Source: Luteimicrobium sp049844995
GTDB taxonomy: Bacteria; Actinomycetota; Actinomycetes; Actinomycetales; Cellulomonadaceae
NCBI RefSeq assembly: GCF_049844995.1
Contig: NZ_JBNCMC010000001.1
Location: forward strand, 744,001 to 808,000
Direction of reading: 5' to 3'
Length of the DNA: 64,000 nt
The notes under the pieces were generated by a model. That model had not been told where the DNA came from and ran no database searches. It saw only the letters and a list, made by a program, of their open reading frames with translations. Positions 34,945-43,452 of this stretch are shown here, in pieces (position 1 is the stretch's first letter; each line of letters starts with the position of its first letter). The position numbers and the translations under genes were made by a program.

Positions 34945-35409
34945 GTGCGCATCCTGTTCGTCGTCGTGCCCGCGTTCATCGCGGTGGTCCTGCTCTGGAT
35001 GATCGTCGGGGCCGTGCGCGAGATCGGCGGGCTGCGCGCTTTGCAGCGGTCCGGGCAGGAGACGCGAGGAACGGTCGTCGCGAGCCACGTGAGCCACTCG
35101 ACGAGCGGCTCGGGCGACGACCGCCGGATCAGCTCGGCCCTGGTCGAGACCGTCGAGTTCCCCACGCTCGACGGGCGCCGGATCCGCGCCGTCCCCACCT
35201 ACTCGGACGTCGGTATGCTCGACCGCTCCGGCCAGGACGTGCGCGTGCTCTACGACCCCGAGCGACCGGAGCGCTTCGTCGCCCCGACTGGGGCGCAGAT
35301 CGGGGCCGGTGCCGCCGGGACGCGCATCGTCGTCGCCGTCGTCTTCCTCGCGCTGATCGGTGGGTTCGTCGCGTTCTCGCAGAGCCTGATCAACAGCTCG
35401 CCGTTCTGA
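34945..35409 (+). CDS. DUF3592 membrane protein
   Basis: 154 aa with an N-terminal helix (ILFVVVPAFIAVVLLWMIVGAV) and a C-terminal helix (IVVAVVFLALIGGFVAFS). The loop between contains RGTVVASHVS, VEFPTLDGRRIRAVP and VRVLYDPERPERF, the DUF3592 pattern of a small beta-domain. Function unknown. GTG 34945 has TAAGGT 6 nt upstream (34933-34938), a leaderless start. First of three probably co-transcribed genes. Confidence 0.82.
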   Translation: MRILFVVVPAFIAVVLLWMIVGAVREIGGLRALQRSGQETRGTVVASHVSHSTSGSGDDRRISSALVETVEFPTLDGRRIRAVPTYSDVGMLDRSGQDVRVLYDPERPERFVAPTGAQIGAGAAGTRIVVAVVFLALIGGFVAFSQSLINSSPF

Positions 35410-35435
35410 CCGCCGCGCCGACCAGGAGACCACCT

Positions 35436-36041
35436 GTGCCAACCGCCCCCGATCCCCTCGCCGGAGACGTCCCGGCCGAGCCCGCGCCCCGCGGCCGACG
35501 CCGGTTCACGCCGTGGGTCGCCGCGCTGCTCGCCGTCGTCGTGGTGGTCGGGTGGTTCGTGCTGTCGCGCAACCCGAGGCTCGAGGCGGAGGGCTCGAGG
35601 TGGAGCTCGCCTGCGACGGTGACCTGCGCGGACGAGAGCATCTCGCTCCACTCGAGCGAGGACGCGGCCGTCACCGACGGCTCCCCGGTCTACGCGGCGC
35701 TCGTGCGCAACTCCTCGCAGTTCCCGGTCACGATCTCGGCGGAGCAGCCGGCCGGGTTCCGGGTCGCGTTCACCGGTGTCGTGGACGTGAGCACGGCGGC
35801 GTCCCGCGAGCCCGGGAGCACGACCGCGTCCGTCTCGGTCCCGACCGGGCAGACCGTGTCCCTGGTCGTCTCGGCCGCGTCGCCCCTGCCGGCCCTGGCA
35901 GACGATGCCTCGGTGGGGATCGCGCGGGTGCGGCTCCGCACCACGACCCTCGGGACGACGTCGTCGCAGGACTTCGTCCTCCCCGACCAGGTCATGATCT
36001 ACGGCGGGGAGACCCCGCCCGACGGGTACCGCTGCTCGTGA
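35436..36041 (+). CDS. membrane-anchored hypothetical protein (paralog of next gene)
   Basis: 201 aa. A basic N-terminal tail precedes a single helix (WVAALLAVVVVVGWFVLS, residues about 27-44). The external beta-rich domain has ATVTCADESISLHSSEDAAVTDGSP, NSSQFPVTISAEQPAGFRVAF and a terminal Cys (GYRCS). The next gene encodes the same architecture, so they look like a local duplication. No family name known to me. AGGAG precedes GTG 35436. It overlaps the next gene by 4 nt. Confidence 0.7.
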   Translation: MPTAPDPLAGDVPAEPAPRGRRRFTPWVAALLAVVVVVGWFVLSRNPRLEAEGSRWSSPATVTCADESISLHSSEDAAVTDGSPVYAALVRNSSQFPVTISAEQPAGFRVAFTGVVDVSTAASREPGSTTASVSVPTGQTVSLVVSAASPLPALADDASVGIARVRLRTTTLGTTSSQDFVLPDQVMIYGGETPPDGYRCS

Positions 36042-36781
36042 CCCGCCGACGAAGCCGCGGCGACAGCACGGTCGAGGTCGTCGTCGAGCCGGACGAGGGC
36101 GGTACGCCCGCGAGCCCACCCGTCCGCCGGATCAAGCACCCGTGGCGCAGGACGACGGCGCTGGTCGTGGTCGTCGCCCTGGCCCTCGTGGCCGTGCAGT
36201 GGCAGCGGCTGGCGCGCGACGTGGACGTCGTCGACGCAGGCGTGGGCTGGACGGACGCCCCGGTGCTGATGTGCTCCGGCGGGAGCGAGGCTGCCGTGCA
36301 CGATGCGAGCCCCGACCGCACCGGCGACGACGACCGCGCGCACCTCGCGGACGACCCGCACGACGTCGTGACGCTCGCGAACCGCGGACGGTGGCCGGTC
36401 ACGCTCCGGCTGACGGACACCCGGCGGGGCGCGTTCGAGGCCGATTCGGTCGGGCGGACACCGACCCCGACGAGGGCGACCTCGGACGAGCCCAACGATC
36501 TCCCGACGCCGACCGCCACCCAGGTCACCGACGAGGTCCGCGTCCCGGCGGGCTCGAGCGTACGGCTGCGCCTCGTGTACCCGGTGCTCACGGTCAGGGG
36601 CGAGGGCACCGGCACGGCACGACTGCGATCGATCGGGTTGCACGTCACGTCGCTAGGCGTCACGACGACCCAGATCCTGACTCTCGACCGGTCCATCTAC
36701 ACGTGGACCTCCGCCGAAGGCACGGCAGGGAACGTGTCGCCGCTGACGCTCGCCGACGACATCTGCGCGCCGTCGCGCTGA
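36038..36781 (+). CDS. membrane-anchored hypothetical protein (paralog of previous gene)
   Basis: 247 aa. Like its neighbour it has a charged cytoplasmic tail, one helix (TALVVVVALALVAVQW, residues about 39-54), an external domain with an early Cys (APVLMCSGGSEAAVHDASPD), a strand pair NRGRWPVTLRLTDTRRGAFEAD and a terminal Cys (DDICAPS). The two Cys could form a disulfide. Starts with GTG overlapping the previous stop (GTGA). Function unknown. Confidence 0.7.
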   Translation: MTRRRSRGDSTVEVVVEPDEGGTPASPPVRRIKHPWRRTTALVVVVALALVAVQWQRLARDVDVVDAGVGWTDAPVLMCSGGSEAAVHDASPDRTGDDDRAHLADDPHDVVTLANRGRWPVTLRLTDTRRGAFEADSVGRTPTPTRATSDEPNDLPTPTATQVTDEVRVPAGSSVRLRLVYPVLTVRGEGTGTARLRSIGLHVTSLGVTTTQILTLDRSIYTWTSAEGTAGNVSPLTLADDICAPSR

Positions 36782-36818
36782 CCTTCCGGGTGGACCCACC
36801 CTGCCCCGACGGCCGGGC

Positions 36819-37961
36819 TCAGCGCTCCGGTACCTCGCGCTGGTCGGGCCCGGTGTACGCGGACAGAGGACGGATGAGCGCGTTGCCGGCGTGCTGCTCC
36901 ATGACGTGCGCGGTCCAGCCGACGACGCGCGACGCCACGAACAGCGGTGTGAACGTCGGGGTGTCGAAGCCCATGACGTGGTACGCGGGCCCGGTCGGGT
37001 AGTCGAGGTTCGGCAGGATCCCCTTGCGCGCGGCCATCGCGGACTCGAGCGCGTCGTAGAGCGCGGCGAGGTCCTGGCGGCCGGTGTGCTCGAGGAGCTC
37101 GTCGAGCGACGCCTTCATGGTGGGGACGCGCGAGTCGCCGTGCTTGTAGACGCGGTGCCCGAAGCCCATGATCTTGCGGCGCTCCGCGAGCGCCCGGTCG
37201 AGCCAGGCCTCGGCGCGGTCGGCGGTGCCGATCTCGTCGAACGTCGCCATGACGGCCTCGTTCGCGCCACCGTGCAGCGCTCCCTTGAGCGCCCCGACGG
37301 CGCCGGTCACGGCGGAGTGCAGGTCCGACAGCGTCGACGCGATGACCCGCGCGGTGAACGTCGAGGCGTTGAACGAGTGCTCCGCGTACAGGACCATCGA
37401 CACCTCGAACGCCCGGACGACCACCGGGTCGGGCACCTCGCCGAACGTCAGCCACAGGAAGTTCTCCGCGTACGAGAGGTCGTCGCGGGGTTCGACCTCG
37501 TCCAACCCGTGGCGGCGTCGCTGGTCGAGCGCGACGACGGCGGGCAGCACGGCCCACAACCGCGCCGCCTTGGCCTGCTCCGCCTCGGGCGACGAGTCCT
37601 CGGCGTGCGGGTCGTTCGCGCCGTGCACCGACACCGCGGTGCGGACGACGTCCATGGGGTGGCTCGTCGTCGGGAGCGCCAGCACGGCGTCGCGGACCAC
37701 CGACGGCAGGGCCCGCGCCGCGCGCTCCGCGGACGTCTGCTCGGCGAGCTGCGCCGTCGTCGGGAGCTCGCCGTGCCACAGGAGGTACGCGACCTCCTCG
37801 AACGACGCGCGGGCCGCGAGCTCCTGCACCGGGTACCCGCGGTAGAGCAGCGAGTTGGTGTCGGGGTTGACCTTGGAGATCGCGGTCTCGTCGGCGACGA
37901 CGCCGACGAGGCCCTTCCGGATCGCGGGCGGGTCGAGGGGGCCGGTGGTCGTGCCGGTCAT
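36819..37961 (-). CDS. prpC: 2-methylcitrate synthase / citrate synthase
   Basis: 380 aa, the usual length of type II citrate synthase-like methylcitrate synthases. Signatures are RKGLVGVVADETAISKV, YRGYPVQELA, the active-site regions HSFNASTFTARVI, GALKGALHGGANEAV and IMGFGHRVYKHGDSR. The enzyme condenses propionyl-CoA with oxaloacetate. The assignment to PrpC rather than GltA rests on the neighbouring prpB and prpD genes. Last gene of the operon; 36 nt after prpB. Confidence 0.92.
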   Translation of the reverse strand: MTGTTTGPLDPPAIRKGLVGVVADETAISKVNPDTNSLLYRGYPVQELAARASFEEVAYLLWHGELPTTAQLAEQTSAERAARALPSVVRDAVLALPTTSHPMDVVRTAVSVHGANDPHAEDSSPEAEQAKAARLWAVLPAVVALDQRRRHGLDEVEPRDDLSYAENFLWLTFGEVPDPVVVRAFEVSMVLYAEHSFNASTFTARVIASTLSDLHSAVTGAVGALKGALHGGANEAVMATFDEIGTADRAEAWLDRALAERRKIMGFGHRVYKHGDSRVPTMKASLDELLEHTGRQDLAALYDALESAMAARKGILPNLDYPTGPAYHVMGFDTPTFTPLFVASRVVGWTAHVMEQHAGNALIRPLSAYTGPDQREVPER

Positions 37962-37997
37962 GGCGTCACTCCTTCGTGAAGTTCGGTTCGCACGGGG

Positions 37998-38915
37998 TCA
38001 GGGGCGGTAGGTAAAGATGCTGGTGTCGAACGTGTTGTAGCCGGCGTAGTCGAGGAGCTCGTAGAGCCGCGCGCGGGTCTGCATGCCCTCGACGAGCCCC
38101 GCCTGCGTGCCCTCCGCGGCGATCTCCTCGAGCCCCCGCTCGACGGCGCCCATCGCGATCCGCAGGAGCGTCACCGGGTAGATGACCATCCGGACGCCGG
38201 CGTCGGCGAGCTGCCGGGTGGTGAACAGCTCGGACTTGCCGAACTCGGTCATGTTCGCGAGCACCGGCACGTCGACGGCGGACGCGACGGCCTCGAACTC
38301 GCGCAGGTCCTTCATGGCCTCGGGGAAGATCGCGTCCGCCCCGGCGTCGACGAGCGCCCGCGCACGGTCGACGGCGGCCCGCAGCCCGGCGTCGCCGTCG
38401 AGCGACCCGCGCACGTCGGTGCGGGCCATGACGAGGAAGCTGGGGTCGCGGCGGGCGTCGGCGGCGGCGCGGACCCGCTTGAGCGCGGTCTCGAGCTCGA
38501 CGACGGACTTGCCGTCGAGGTGGCCGCACCGCTTCGGGTTGACCTGGTCCTCGATGTGGCAGCCCGCGAGGCCGGCGTCCTCGAGCTCCTGGACGGTGCG
38601 GGCCACGTTCATGGGCTCGCCGAAGCCGGTGTCGGCGTCGACGAGCGCCGGCAGGTTGGTCATCCGGGCGATCTGACCGGACCGCTGCGCGACCTCCGTC
38701 AGCGTCGTCAGGCCGATGTCGGGCAGGCCGAGGTCCGCGGACAGCACCGCCCCCGACACGTACACGCCGTCGAAGCCCTTGTCCTCGATCAGCCGCGCCG
38801 ACAGCGGGTTGAACGCGCCCGGGAAGCGCAGCACCCGCCCCTCGCTCCCGGCCGCCGCGAGCGCGTCGCGGAACGCCACGCGCTTGTCGGACGCCGTCGT
38901 CGTCGCGTACAGCAT
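37998..38915 (-). CDS. prpB: methylisocitrate lyase
   Basis: 305 aa, isocitrate-lyase/PEP-mutase superfamily. It cleaves 2-methylisocitrate to pyruvate and succinate. Visible motifs are RFPGAFNPLSARLIEDKGFDGVYVSG, LVDADTGFGEPMNVARTV, the catalytic loop HIEDQVNPKRCGHLDGK (Cys in KRCGH) and MARTDVRGS. Its ATG overlaps the prpD stop (ATGA), indicating coupled translation. Confidence 0.94.
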   Translation of the reverse strand: MLYATTTASDKRVAFRDALAAAGSEGRVLRFPGAFNPLSARLIEDKGFDGVYVSGAVLSADLGLPDIGLTTLTEVAQRSGQIARMTNLPALVDADTGFGEPMNVARTVQELEDAGLAGCHIEDQVNPKRCGHLDGKSVVELETALKRVRAAADARRDPSFLVMARTDVRGSLDGDAGLRAAVDRARALVDAGADAIFPEAMKDLREFEAVASAVDVPVLANMTEFGKSELFTTRQLADAGVRMVIYPVTLLRIAMGAVERGLEEIAAEGTQAGLVEGMQTRARLYELLDYAGYNTFDTSIFTYRP

Positions 38916-40447
38916 CACTTGCCTCCCAGCTCGAAGAGCCCGCGCGGGCTCTGGACGGACTCCAGCACGCCGGGCGCCGCCACGACGGTCAGCTCCCGCA
39001 GCTCGCCGGCCGCGAGGTCGGGCAGGCGCTGCGCGAGGTCGAGGAACCGCTCGACCTCCTCGGGCTCGACGAGCCCGTCGGCGAGGGTGCGGAACTTGCG
39101 GACGTAGTCCTTGCGCTCGAACGGCCGGGCGCCCAGCGGGTGCGCGTCGGCGACGGCGAGCTCGCGGACGATCCGGCCGCCGTCGGCCAGCTCGATCTCG
39201 ACCCGCCCGCCGAACGCCTTCTCCGCCGGGTCGGTGGAGTGGTACCGCCGCGTCCACTCGGCGTCCTCGGCGGTCGTGACCTTCTGCCACAGCTCGACGG
39301 TGTCCGGACGCGCCGCGCGCTCGGGCGCGTAGGACGCCACGTGGTGCCAGCCGCCGTCCTGCAGGGCGACCGTGAAGATGTACGGCACCGAGTGGTCGAG
39401 GGTCTCGCGCGAGGCGTGCGGGTCGTACTTCTGCGGGTCGTTCGCGCCCGAGCCGATGACGTAGTGCGTGTGGTGACTGGTGTGGATGACGATCCGCGCG
39501 ACGTTCGCGGGGTCGGCCAGGAACGGGTGCTCGGCGTGCAGGGCGCGCGCCAGGTCGATGAGGGCCTGCGCCTGGTACTCCGCCGAGTGCTCCTTGGTGA
39601 AGGTGTCGAGGATCGCGGTCTTGGCCTCGCCCACGTCCGGGAGCGTGACGTCGTAGGACGCGTCGGGGCCGTCGAGCAGCCACGCGATCACGCCGTCCTC
39701 GCCCTCGTAGATCGGCTCGGGGCTCGTCTGGCCGCGCATCGCCCGGTCGACGGCCTCGACCGCGACCTTGCCCGCGAACGCCGGCGCGTACGCCTTCCAC
39801 GTCGAGATGCGGCCCTTGCGGGACTGGCGGGTCGCCGTCGTCGTGTGCAGGGCCTGGCCGATCGCCTGGAAGATCACCTGGGCCGGGAGCCCCAGCAGCG
39901 TCCCGATCCCCGCCGCCGCGGAGGGGCCGAGGTGCGCGACGTGGTCGATCTTGTGCGCGTGCAGGCTGATGGTCCGCGCGAGGTCGACCTGGATCTCGTA
40001 GCCCGTCGCGACGCCGCGCACGACGTCGCGCCCGGACCTCCCCGCGTGCTGCGCGACCGCGAGGACCGGCGGGATGTTGTCGCCCGGGTGCGAGTACTCG
40101 GCGGCGAGGAACGTGTCGTGGAAGTCGAGCTCGCGGACCGCGACGCCGTTCGCCCACGCCGCCCACTCGGGGCTCGTGCGCGTGGTCAGCGGGCTGCCGA
40201 AGACCGTCCCGCCCGGCACGTACGGGTGCGTGAGGGCCTGGGCGCGCGCCGCGACGACGGGTGCCCGCGTCAGGCTCGCGACCGCCACCGACGCGTTGTC
40301 GATGACCCGGTTGATCACCATGTCCGTGACCTCGGGGGTGACGTCGACGGGGTCGGCGGCGAGCTCCGCGAGCTTCCAGGCGAGCTGGTCCTCGCGGGGC
40401 AGGTCGTCCGCGCTGGGGTGCACGCGGACGGTGTGGGTGATGGGCAT
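38915..40447 (-). CDS. prpD: 2-methylcitrate dehydratase (MmgE/PrpD family)
   Basis: 510 aa. PrpD dehydrates 2-methylcitrate to 2-methyl-cis-aconitate. Family signatures include DMVINRVIDNASVAVAS, WAAWANGVAVRELDFHDTFLAAEYSHPGDNIPPVLA near residue 95, TGYEIQVDLARTISLH and QALHTTTATRQSRKGRISTWKAYAPAFAGKVAVEA. It begins 21 nt after the GntR stop and overlaps prpB by 4 nt, so gntR-prpD-prpB-prpC form one transcription unit for propionate breakdown. Confidence 0.93.
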   Translation of the reverse strand: MPITHTVRVHPSADDLPREDQLAWKLAELAADPVDVTPEVTDMVINRVIDNASVAVASLTRAPVVAARAQALTHPYVPGGTVFGSPLTTRTSPEWAAWANGVAVRELDFHDTFLAAEYSHPGDNIPPVLAVAQHAGRSGRDVVRGVATGYEIQVDLARTISLHAHKIDHVAHLGPSAAAGIGTLLGLPAQVIFQAIGQALHTTTATRQSRKGRISTWKAYAPAFAGKVAVEAVDRAMRGQTSPEPIYEGEDGVIAWLLDGPDASYDVTLPDVGEAKTAILDTFTKEHSAEYQAQALIDLARALHAEHPFLADPANVARIVIHTSHHTHYVIGSGANDPQKYDPHASRETLDHSVPYIFTVALQDGGWHHVASYAPERAARPDTVELWQKVTTAEDAEWTRRYHSTDPAEKAFGGRVEIELADGGRIVRELAVADAHPLGARPFERKDYVRKFRTLADGLVEPEEVERFLDLAQRLPDLAAGELRELTVVAAPGVLESVQSPRGLFELGGK

Positions 40448-40468
40448 GGCGTCTCTCTTCCGGTGGTG

Positions 40469-41149
40469 CTACGGCGTGTGGCGGTCGAGCGCGCGCGCCG
40501 CCGCGGCGGCGCTCGACTCGATGTGGGCGCGCATGGCGTCCTCCGCGGCGTCCGGGTCCCCGCCGACGACGGCGCGCGCCACCGCGCGGTGCTCGTCGAC
40601 GTGAGCGGTGGTCCCGACGCGCTCGCGGGTGGCGAGCATGCGGTAGCGGTCGACGTGGCCGCGGATCTGGCGGAGCAGCGCCGCGCACAGGCGGTCGTCC
40701 GCGAGCCGCTCCACGACCGCGTGGAACTCGGCCCCGATCCGCAGGACCTCGTCGTCGTGATCTCGGACGGCGTCCATGAGGTCGACCAGGCGAGCCAGGC
40801 GGGCGACGTCGTCGGGGGCTGCCGCGCCCTCGGGGCGGGCGACGCGCTCGGCGGCACGGCGGGCCAGGAGACCCTCGAGCCGGGCACGGACCTCGTAGAC
40901 CTGTCGTGCGTCGGCGACGTCGAGCGGCGCGACCCGCACCCCGCCGGTGGGCTGCTCGACGACGAGCGTCTCGGCCTCGAGCCGTCGCAGCGCCTCCCGC
41001 ACGGGGGTCCGCGAGACACCGAGACGGGCGGCGAGCGCGGGCTCGGACAGGCGCTCGTCGGGGGCGAGCGTGCCGTCGATGATCTCGGTCCGGAGGGCGT
41101 CGTAGACGGCCCGCGCCCCGGACTGCCGGGGGCTGAGCGTCGTCGTCAT
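40469..41149 (-). CDS. GntR-family (FadR/FCD) regulator of the prp operon
   Basis: 226 aa. The winged helix is AVYDALRTEIIDGTLAPDERLSEPALAARLGVSRTPVREALRRLEAE. The FCD ligand-binding domain contains YEVRARLEGLLARRAAE, FHAVVERLADDRL and VDEHRAVARAVVGGDPDAAEDAMRAHI, whose Asp/His residues bind a metal and organic acid. It is the first gene of the prp operon, so autoregulation would set operon output. The ATG at 41149 is preceded by GAGAAT 6 nt upstream. Confidence 0.9.
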   Translation of the reverse strand: MTTTLSPRQSGARAVYDALRTEIIDGTLAPDERLSEPALAARLGVSRTPVREALRRLEAETLVVEQPTGGVRVAPLDVADARQVYEVRARLEGLLARRAAERVARPEGAAAPDDVARLARLVDLMDAVRDHDDEVLRIGAEFHAVVERLADDRLCAALLRQIRGHVDRYRMLATRERVGTTAHVDEHRAVARAVVGGDPDAAEDAMRAHIESSAAAAARALDRHTP

Positions 41150-41178
41150 GGAGCCATTCTCGCACGCTGGTGTGCACG

Positions 41179-41186
41179 TGTATACA
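41179..41186. promoter_or_regulatory. GntR operator core TGTATACA
   Basis: The palindrome TGTATACA lies 30 nt upstream of the gntR ATG, in an AT-rich spot of the 92-nt gap to the divergent NmrA-like gene, and adjoins GTGCAC at 41172-41177. FadR-subfamily sites are short palindromes of this kind; the assignment is by position. Confidence 0.45.
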
Positions 41187-41241
41187 TCGTGGCTGCCCGC
41201 TGCGGTGTCACAGACCGGCGCACTCCGACGTCTTCTCTGAC

Positions 41242-42051
41242 ATGGAGACCATCGACACCACGTCACGCCCCGGCGACCCCACGCAGCCGAGCGGGGAGCG
41301 CACCCTCACGGTCGCCGTGGTCGGCGGCACCGGAACGCTCGGCAGGCAGGTCGCGGCAGCCCTCGACGCCGCGGGCCACGACGTCCGTGCGCTCTCGCGC
41401 CACTCCGACCACCCGGTCGACCTGCGGACCGGGCTCGGTCTGGCCCCCGCGCTCGCCGGGTGCGACGTCGTCGTGGACGCGGGCAACGGCACCGGGCCCG
41501 CACGGAAGGCGGCTCGGACGCTCGTCGACGGCACCGAGCGTCTGCTCGACGCCGAGGCGGCGGCGGGCGTGCGGCACCACGTCTCGGTCGACATCGTCGG
41601 GTGCGACGTGGTGCCGATGGCGTACTTCGAGCTCAAGACGGCGCAGCAGCACCTCGTCGAGTCCGGCCCGGTGCCGTGGAGCACCGTGAGCGCGACGCAG
41701 TTCCACGAGTTCGCGGTCACGACCCTCGCGAGCTACACCCACCTGGGCCTCACGTTCGCACCGCCCATGCGCGTCCAGCCTGTCGCCTCGGCGGAGGTCG
41801 CGGCCGTCGTCGCGGGGGTCGCCCAGGGCGCGCCGTCGGGTCGGCGGACGACCGTCGTCGGCCCGGAGGTCCGCGAGCTGCGCGAGCTCGCCCAGGTCTG
41901 GAAGCGCGGCACCGCGCGGCACTCGCTCGTCACGCCCGTACCCTTCCCCGGCGCTGCCGGGCGCGCGCTCCGCAGCGGCGCGCTCACGTCGGACGCGGCG
42001 GACGTCGTCGGGCGGACGACGTTCGAGGAGTGGCTGGCGCTCAGCCGCTGA
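41242..42051 (+). CDS. NmrA-like NAD(P)-binding protein
   Basis: 269 aa. Rossmann loop VAVVGGTGTLGRQVAAALDAAGHDVRALSR, then CDVVVDAGNGTG, VRHHVSVDIVGCDVVPMAYFELKTAQQHLVESG and WSTVSATQFHEF, the atypical SDR pattern of NmrA/SDR5-type proteins that act as redox sensors or reductases. Here the AYFELK stretch supplies Tyr-x3-Lys. Its stop overlaps the convergent TetR stop by 11 nt. Confidence 0.82.
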   Translation: METIDTTSRPGDPTQPSGERTLTVAVVGGTGTLGRQVAAALDAAGHDVRALSRHSDHPVDLRTGLGLAPALAGCDVVVDAGNGTGPARKAARTLVDGTERLLDAEAAAGVRHHVSVDIVGCDVVPMAYFELKTAQQHLVESGPVPWSTVSATQFHEFAVTTLASYTHLGLTFAPPMRVQPVASAEVAAVVAGVAQGAPSGRRTTVVGPEVRELRELAQVWKRGTARHSLVTPVPFPGAAGRALRSGALTSDAADVVGRTTFEEWLALSR

Positions 42052-42619
42052 TCAGGGCGACGAGCTCGCCGACCACCGCGTCGGCCCCGAGCGCCCGGTC
42101 CGTGAGCACGCGGTACCAGATCACCCCGAAGACGACGTCGAGCAGCGTGTCCACCGACACCCCCGCCGGGAGCTCGCCGCGCGCCGCCGCCCGGTCGAGG
42201 ACCGTCCGCAGCGCGGCCCGGCGGTTCTCGATGAACACCTCCCGGAATCGCCGGCCGAACGCCTCGTCGAGCTGGGACTCCGCCATGAGCGCACGCAGGA
42301 TCGCGACGACTTGCGACGCCCGGCCGAGCGCGACGCTCGCCTCGAGGAAGCCGCGCAGGTCGGCGGCGAGCGAGCCGTCGTCGGGCACGCGGATGTGCAG
42401 GTCGGCCTTCTCGACGAGCGCCTCCATGACCACGTCCGCCTTGGTGGGCCACCAGCGGTAGATGGTCTGCTTCCCGGTGCCCGCGCGCGCGGCGATCTTC
42501 TCGACGGTGAGTGGCCCGTAGCCGTGCTCGGCCACGAGCTCGACGGCGGCCGCCAGGATCGCGCGTCGGCTGTCCTCGCTGCGGCGGCGTCCGGGCCGGA
42601 GGGGGCTGGCGTCGGTCAT
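42041..42619 (-). CDS. TetR-family transcriptional regulator
   Basis: 192 aa. N-terminal HTH: SRRAILAAAVELVAEHGYGPLTVEKIAARAGTGKQTIYRWWPTKADVVMEAL near residues 17-68. The remainder is a helical ligand-binding domain of the TetR_C type (LRALMAESQLDEAFGRRFREVFIENRRAAL). TAGCAT (42626-42631) lies 6 nt before the ATG, a leaderless promoter. A 23-bp palindrome between it and the divergent SDR gene is the probable operator. Confidence 0.9.
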   Translation of the reverse strand: MTDASPLRPGRRRSEDSRRAILAAAVELVAEHGYGPLTVEKIAARAGTGKQTIYRWWPTKADVVMEALVEKADLHIRVPDDGSLAADLRGFLEASVALGRASQVVAILRALMAESQLDEAFGRRFREVFIENRRAALRTVLDRAAARGELPAGVSVDTLLDVVFGVIWYRVLTDRALGADAVVGELVALISG

Positions 42620-42641
42620 GGGTCGATGCTAGCGTGAATCG

Positions 42642-42664
42642 AACCGAGACGGTCCGTCTAGGTT
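42642..42664. promoter_or_regulatory. TetR operator, 23-bp palindrome
   Basis: AACCGAGACGG-T-CCGTCTAGGTT has 10 of 11 pairs matching about T42653. Its right arm contains TAGGTT (42659-42664), a plausible -10 box for the SDR gene, and it lies just upstream of the TetR -10 box, so one bound repressor could silence both. Confidence 0.78.
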
Positions 42665-42691
42665 TAGAACGCTCGTCCCTCAGGAGCAGCC

Positions 42692-43420
42692 ATGTCCCAC
42701 AGCACCACCGCACGCACCGCCCTCGTCGTCGGCGGCACCTCCGGCATCGGGCTCGCCACCGCGCGCCTCCTCGCCGACCGCGGCTACGACGTGCACGTCG
42801 CCGGCCGGTCCGCCGAGCGCGTCAAGGCGGTCACCGACCTCGACCCCCGGCTCACCGCCCACCAGGCCGACGGCGGGGACCGGCCTGCGATCGACGCCCT
42901 CGCGGCGGAGCTCGCGCCCCTCGACGCGCTCGTCGTCACCCTCAGCGGGTCGCTCGGCATGGGCGCGCTCGCCGAGCTCGACCTCGACGTCCTCCGCCAG
43001 GCCTTCGACGCCAAGCTCTGGGCCCACCTCACCACGCTGCAGGCCGCGCTGCCCCACCTCGCGCCCGACGCGTCCGTCACCCTCCTCGGCGCGATCTCCG
43101 CCCACGCCGCGATGCCCGGGACGGCGGGCCTCAGCGCGCTCAACGCCGCGGTCGAGGGGCTCGTGCGGCCCCTCGCCGTCGAGCTCGCGCCGATCCGCGT
43201 CAACGCCGTCTCGCCCGGCGTGGTCGACACCGCCTGGTGGTCCGGCCTGCCCGACGACGCCCGCGCCGCGTTCTTCGAGGCCACGGCGGCAGGCATCCCC
43301 GTGCGGCACGTCGCGACGGCCGACGAGGTCGCGGAGGTCGTGGCGCTCGTCGCGACGAACCGGAACCTCAGCGGCACCGTCGTCGAGGCGGACGGAGGCG
43401 CGCGGCTGGTGTCGCTCTGA
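42692..43420 (+). CDS. SDR-fold protein lacking catalytic Tyr-x3-Lys
   Basis: 242 aa. The cofactor loop ALVVGGTSGIGLATARLL and the C-terminal IRVNAVSPGVVDT are classical SDR signatures, and a Ser is present in LGAISAHAAMPG. The Y-S-A-S-K segment is replaced by L-S-A-L-N (in AGLSALNAAVEGL), removing Tyr and Lys. Either another residue does the chemistry or the protein binds NAD(P) for a different purpose. AGGAG precedes the ATG. Probably repressed by the divergent TetR. Confidence 0.85.
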   Translation: MSHSTTARTALVVGGTSGIGLATARLLADRGYDVHVAGRSAERVKAVTDLDPRLTAHQADGGDRPAIDALAAELAPLDALVVTLSGSLGMGALAELDLDVLRQAFDAKLWAHLTTLQAALPHLAPDASVTLLGAISAHAAMPGTAGLSALNAAVEGLVRPLAVELAPIRVNAVSPGVVDTAWWSGLPDDARAAFFEATAAGIPVRHVATADEVAEVVALVATNRNLSGTVVEADGGARLVSL

Positions 43421-43452
43421 CCCGACGCCGCCCACCTCCGTAGGGTGGGCGG

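Noticed and set aside
36819..37961. Housekeeping citrate synthase gltA
   Set aside because: Its position directly behind prpD and prpB and its 380-aa length favour methylcitrate synthase, though side activity on acetyl-CoA cannot be excluded.
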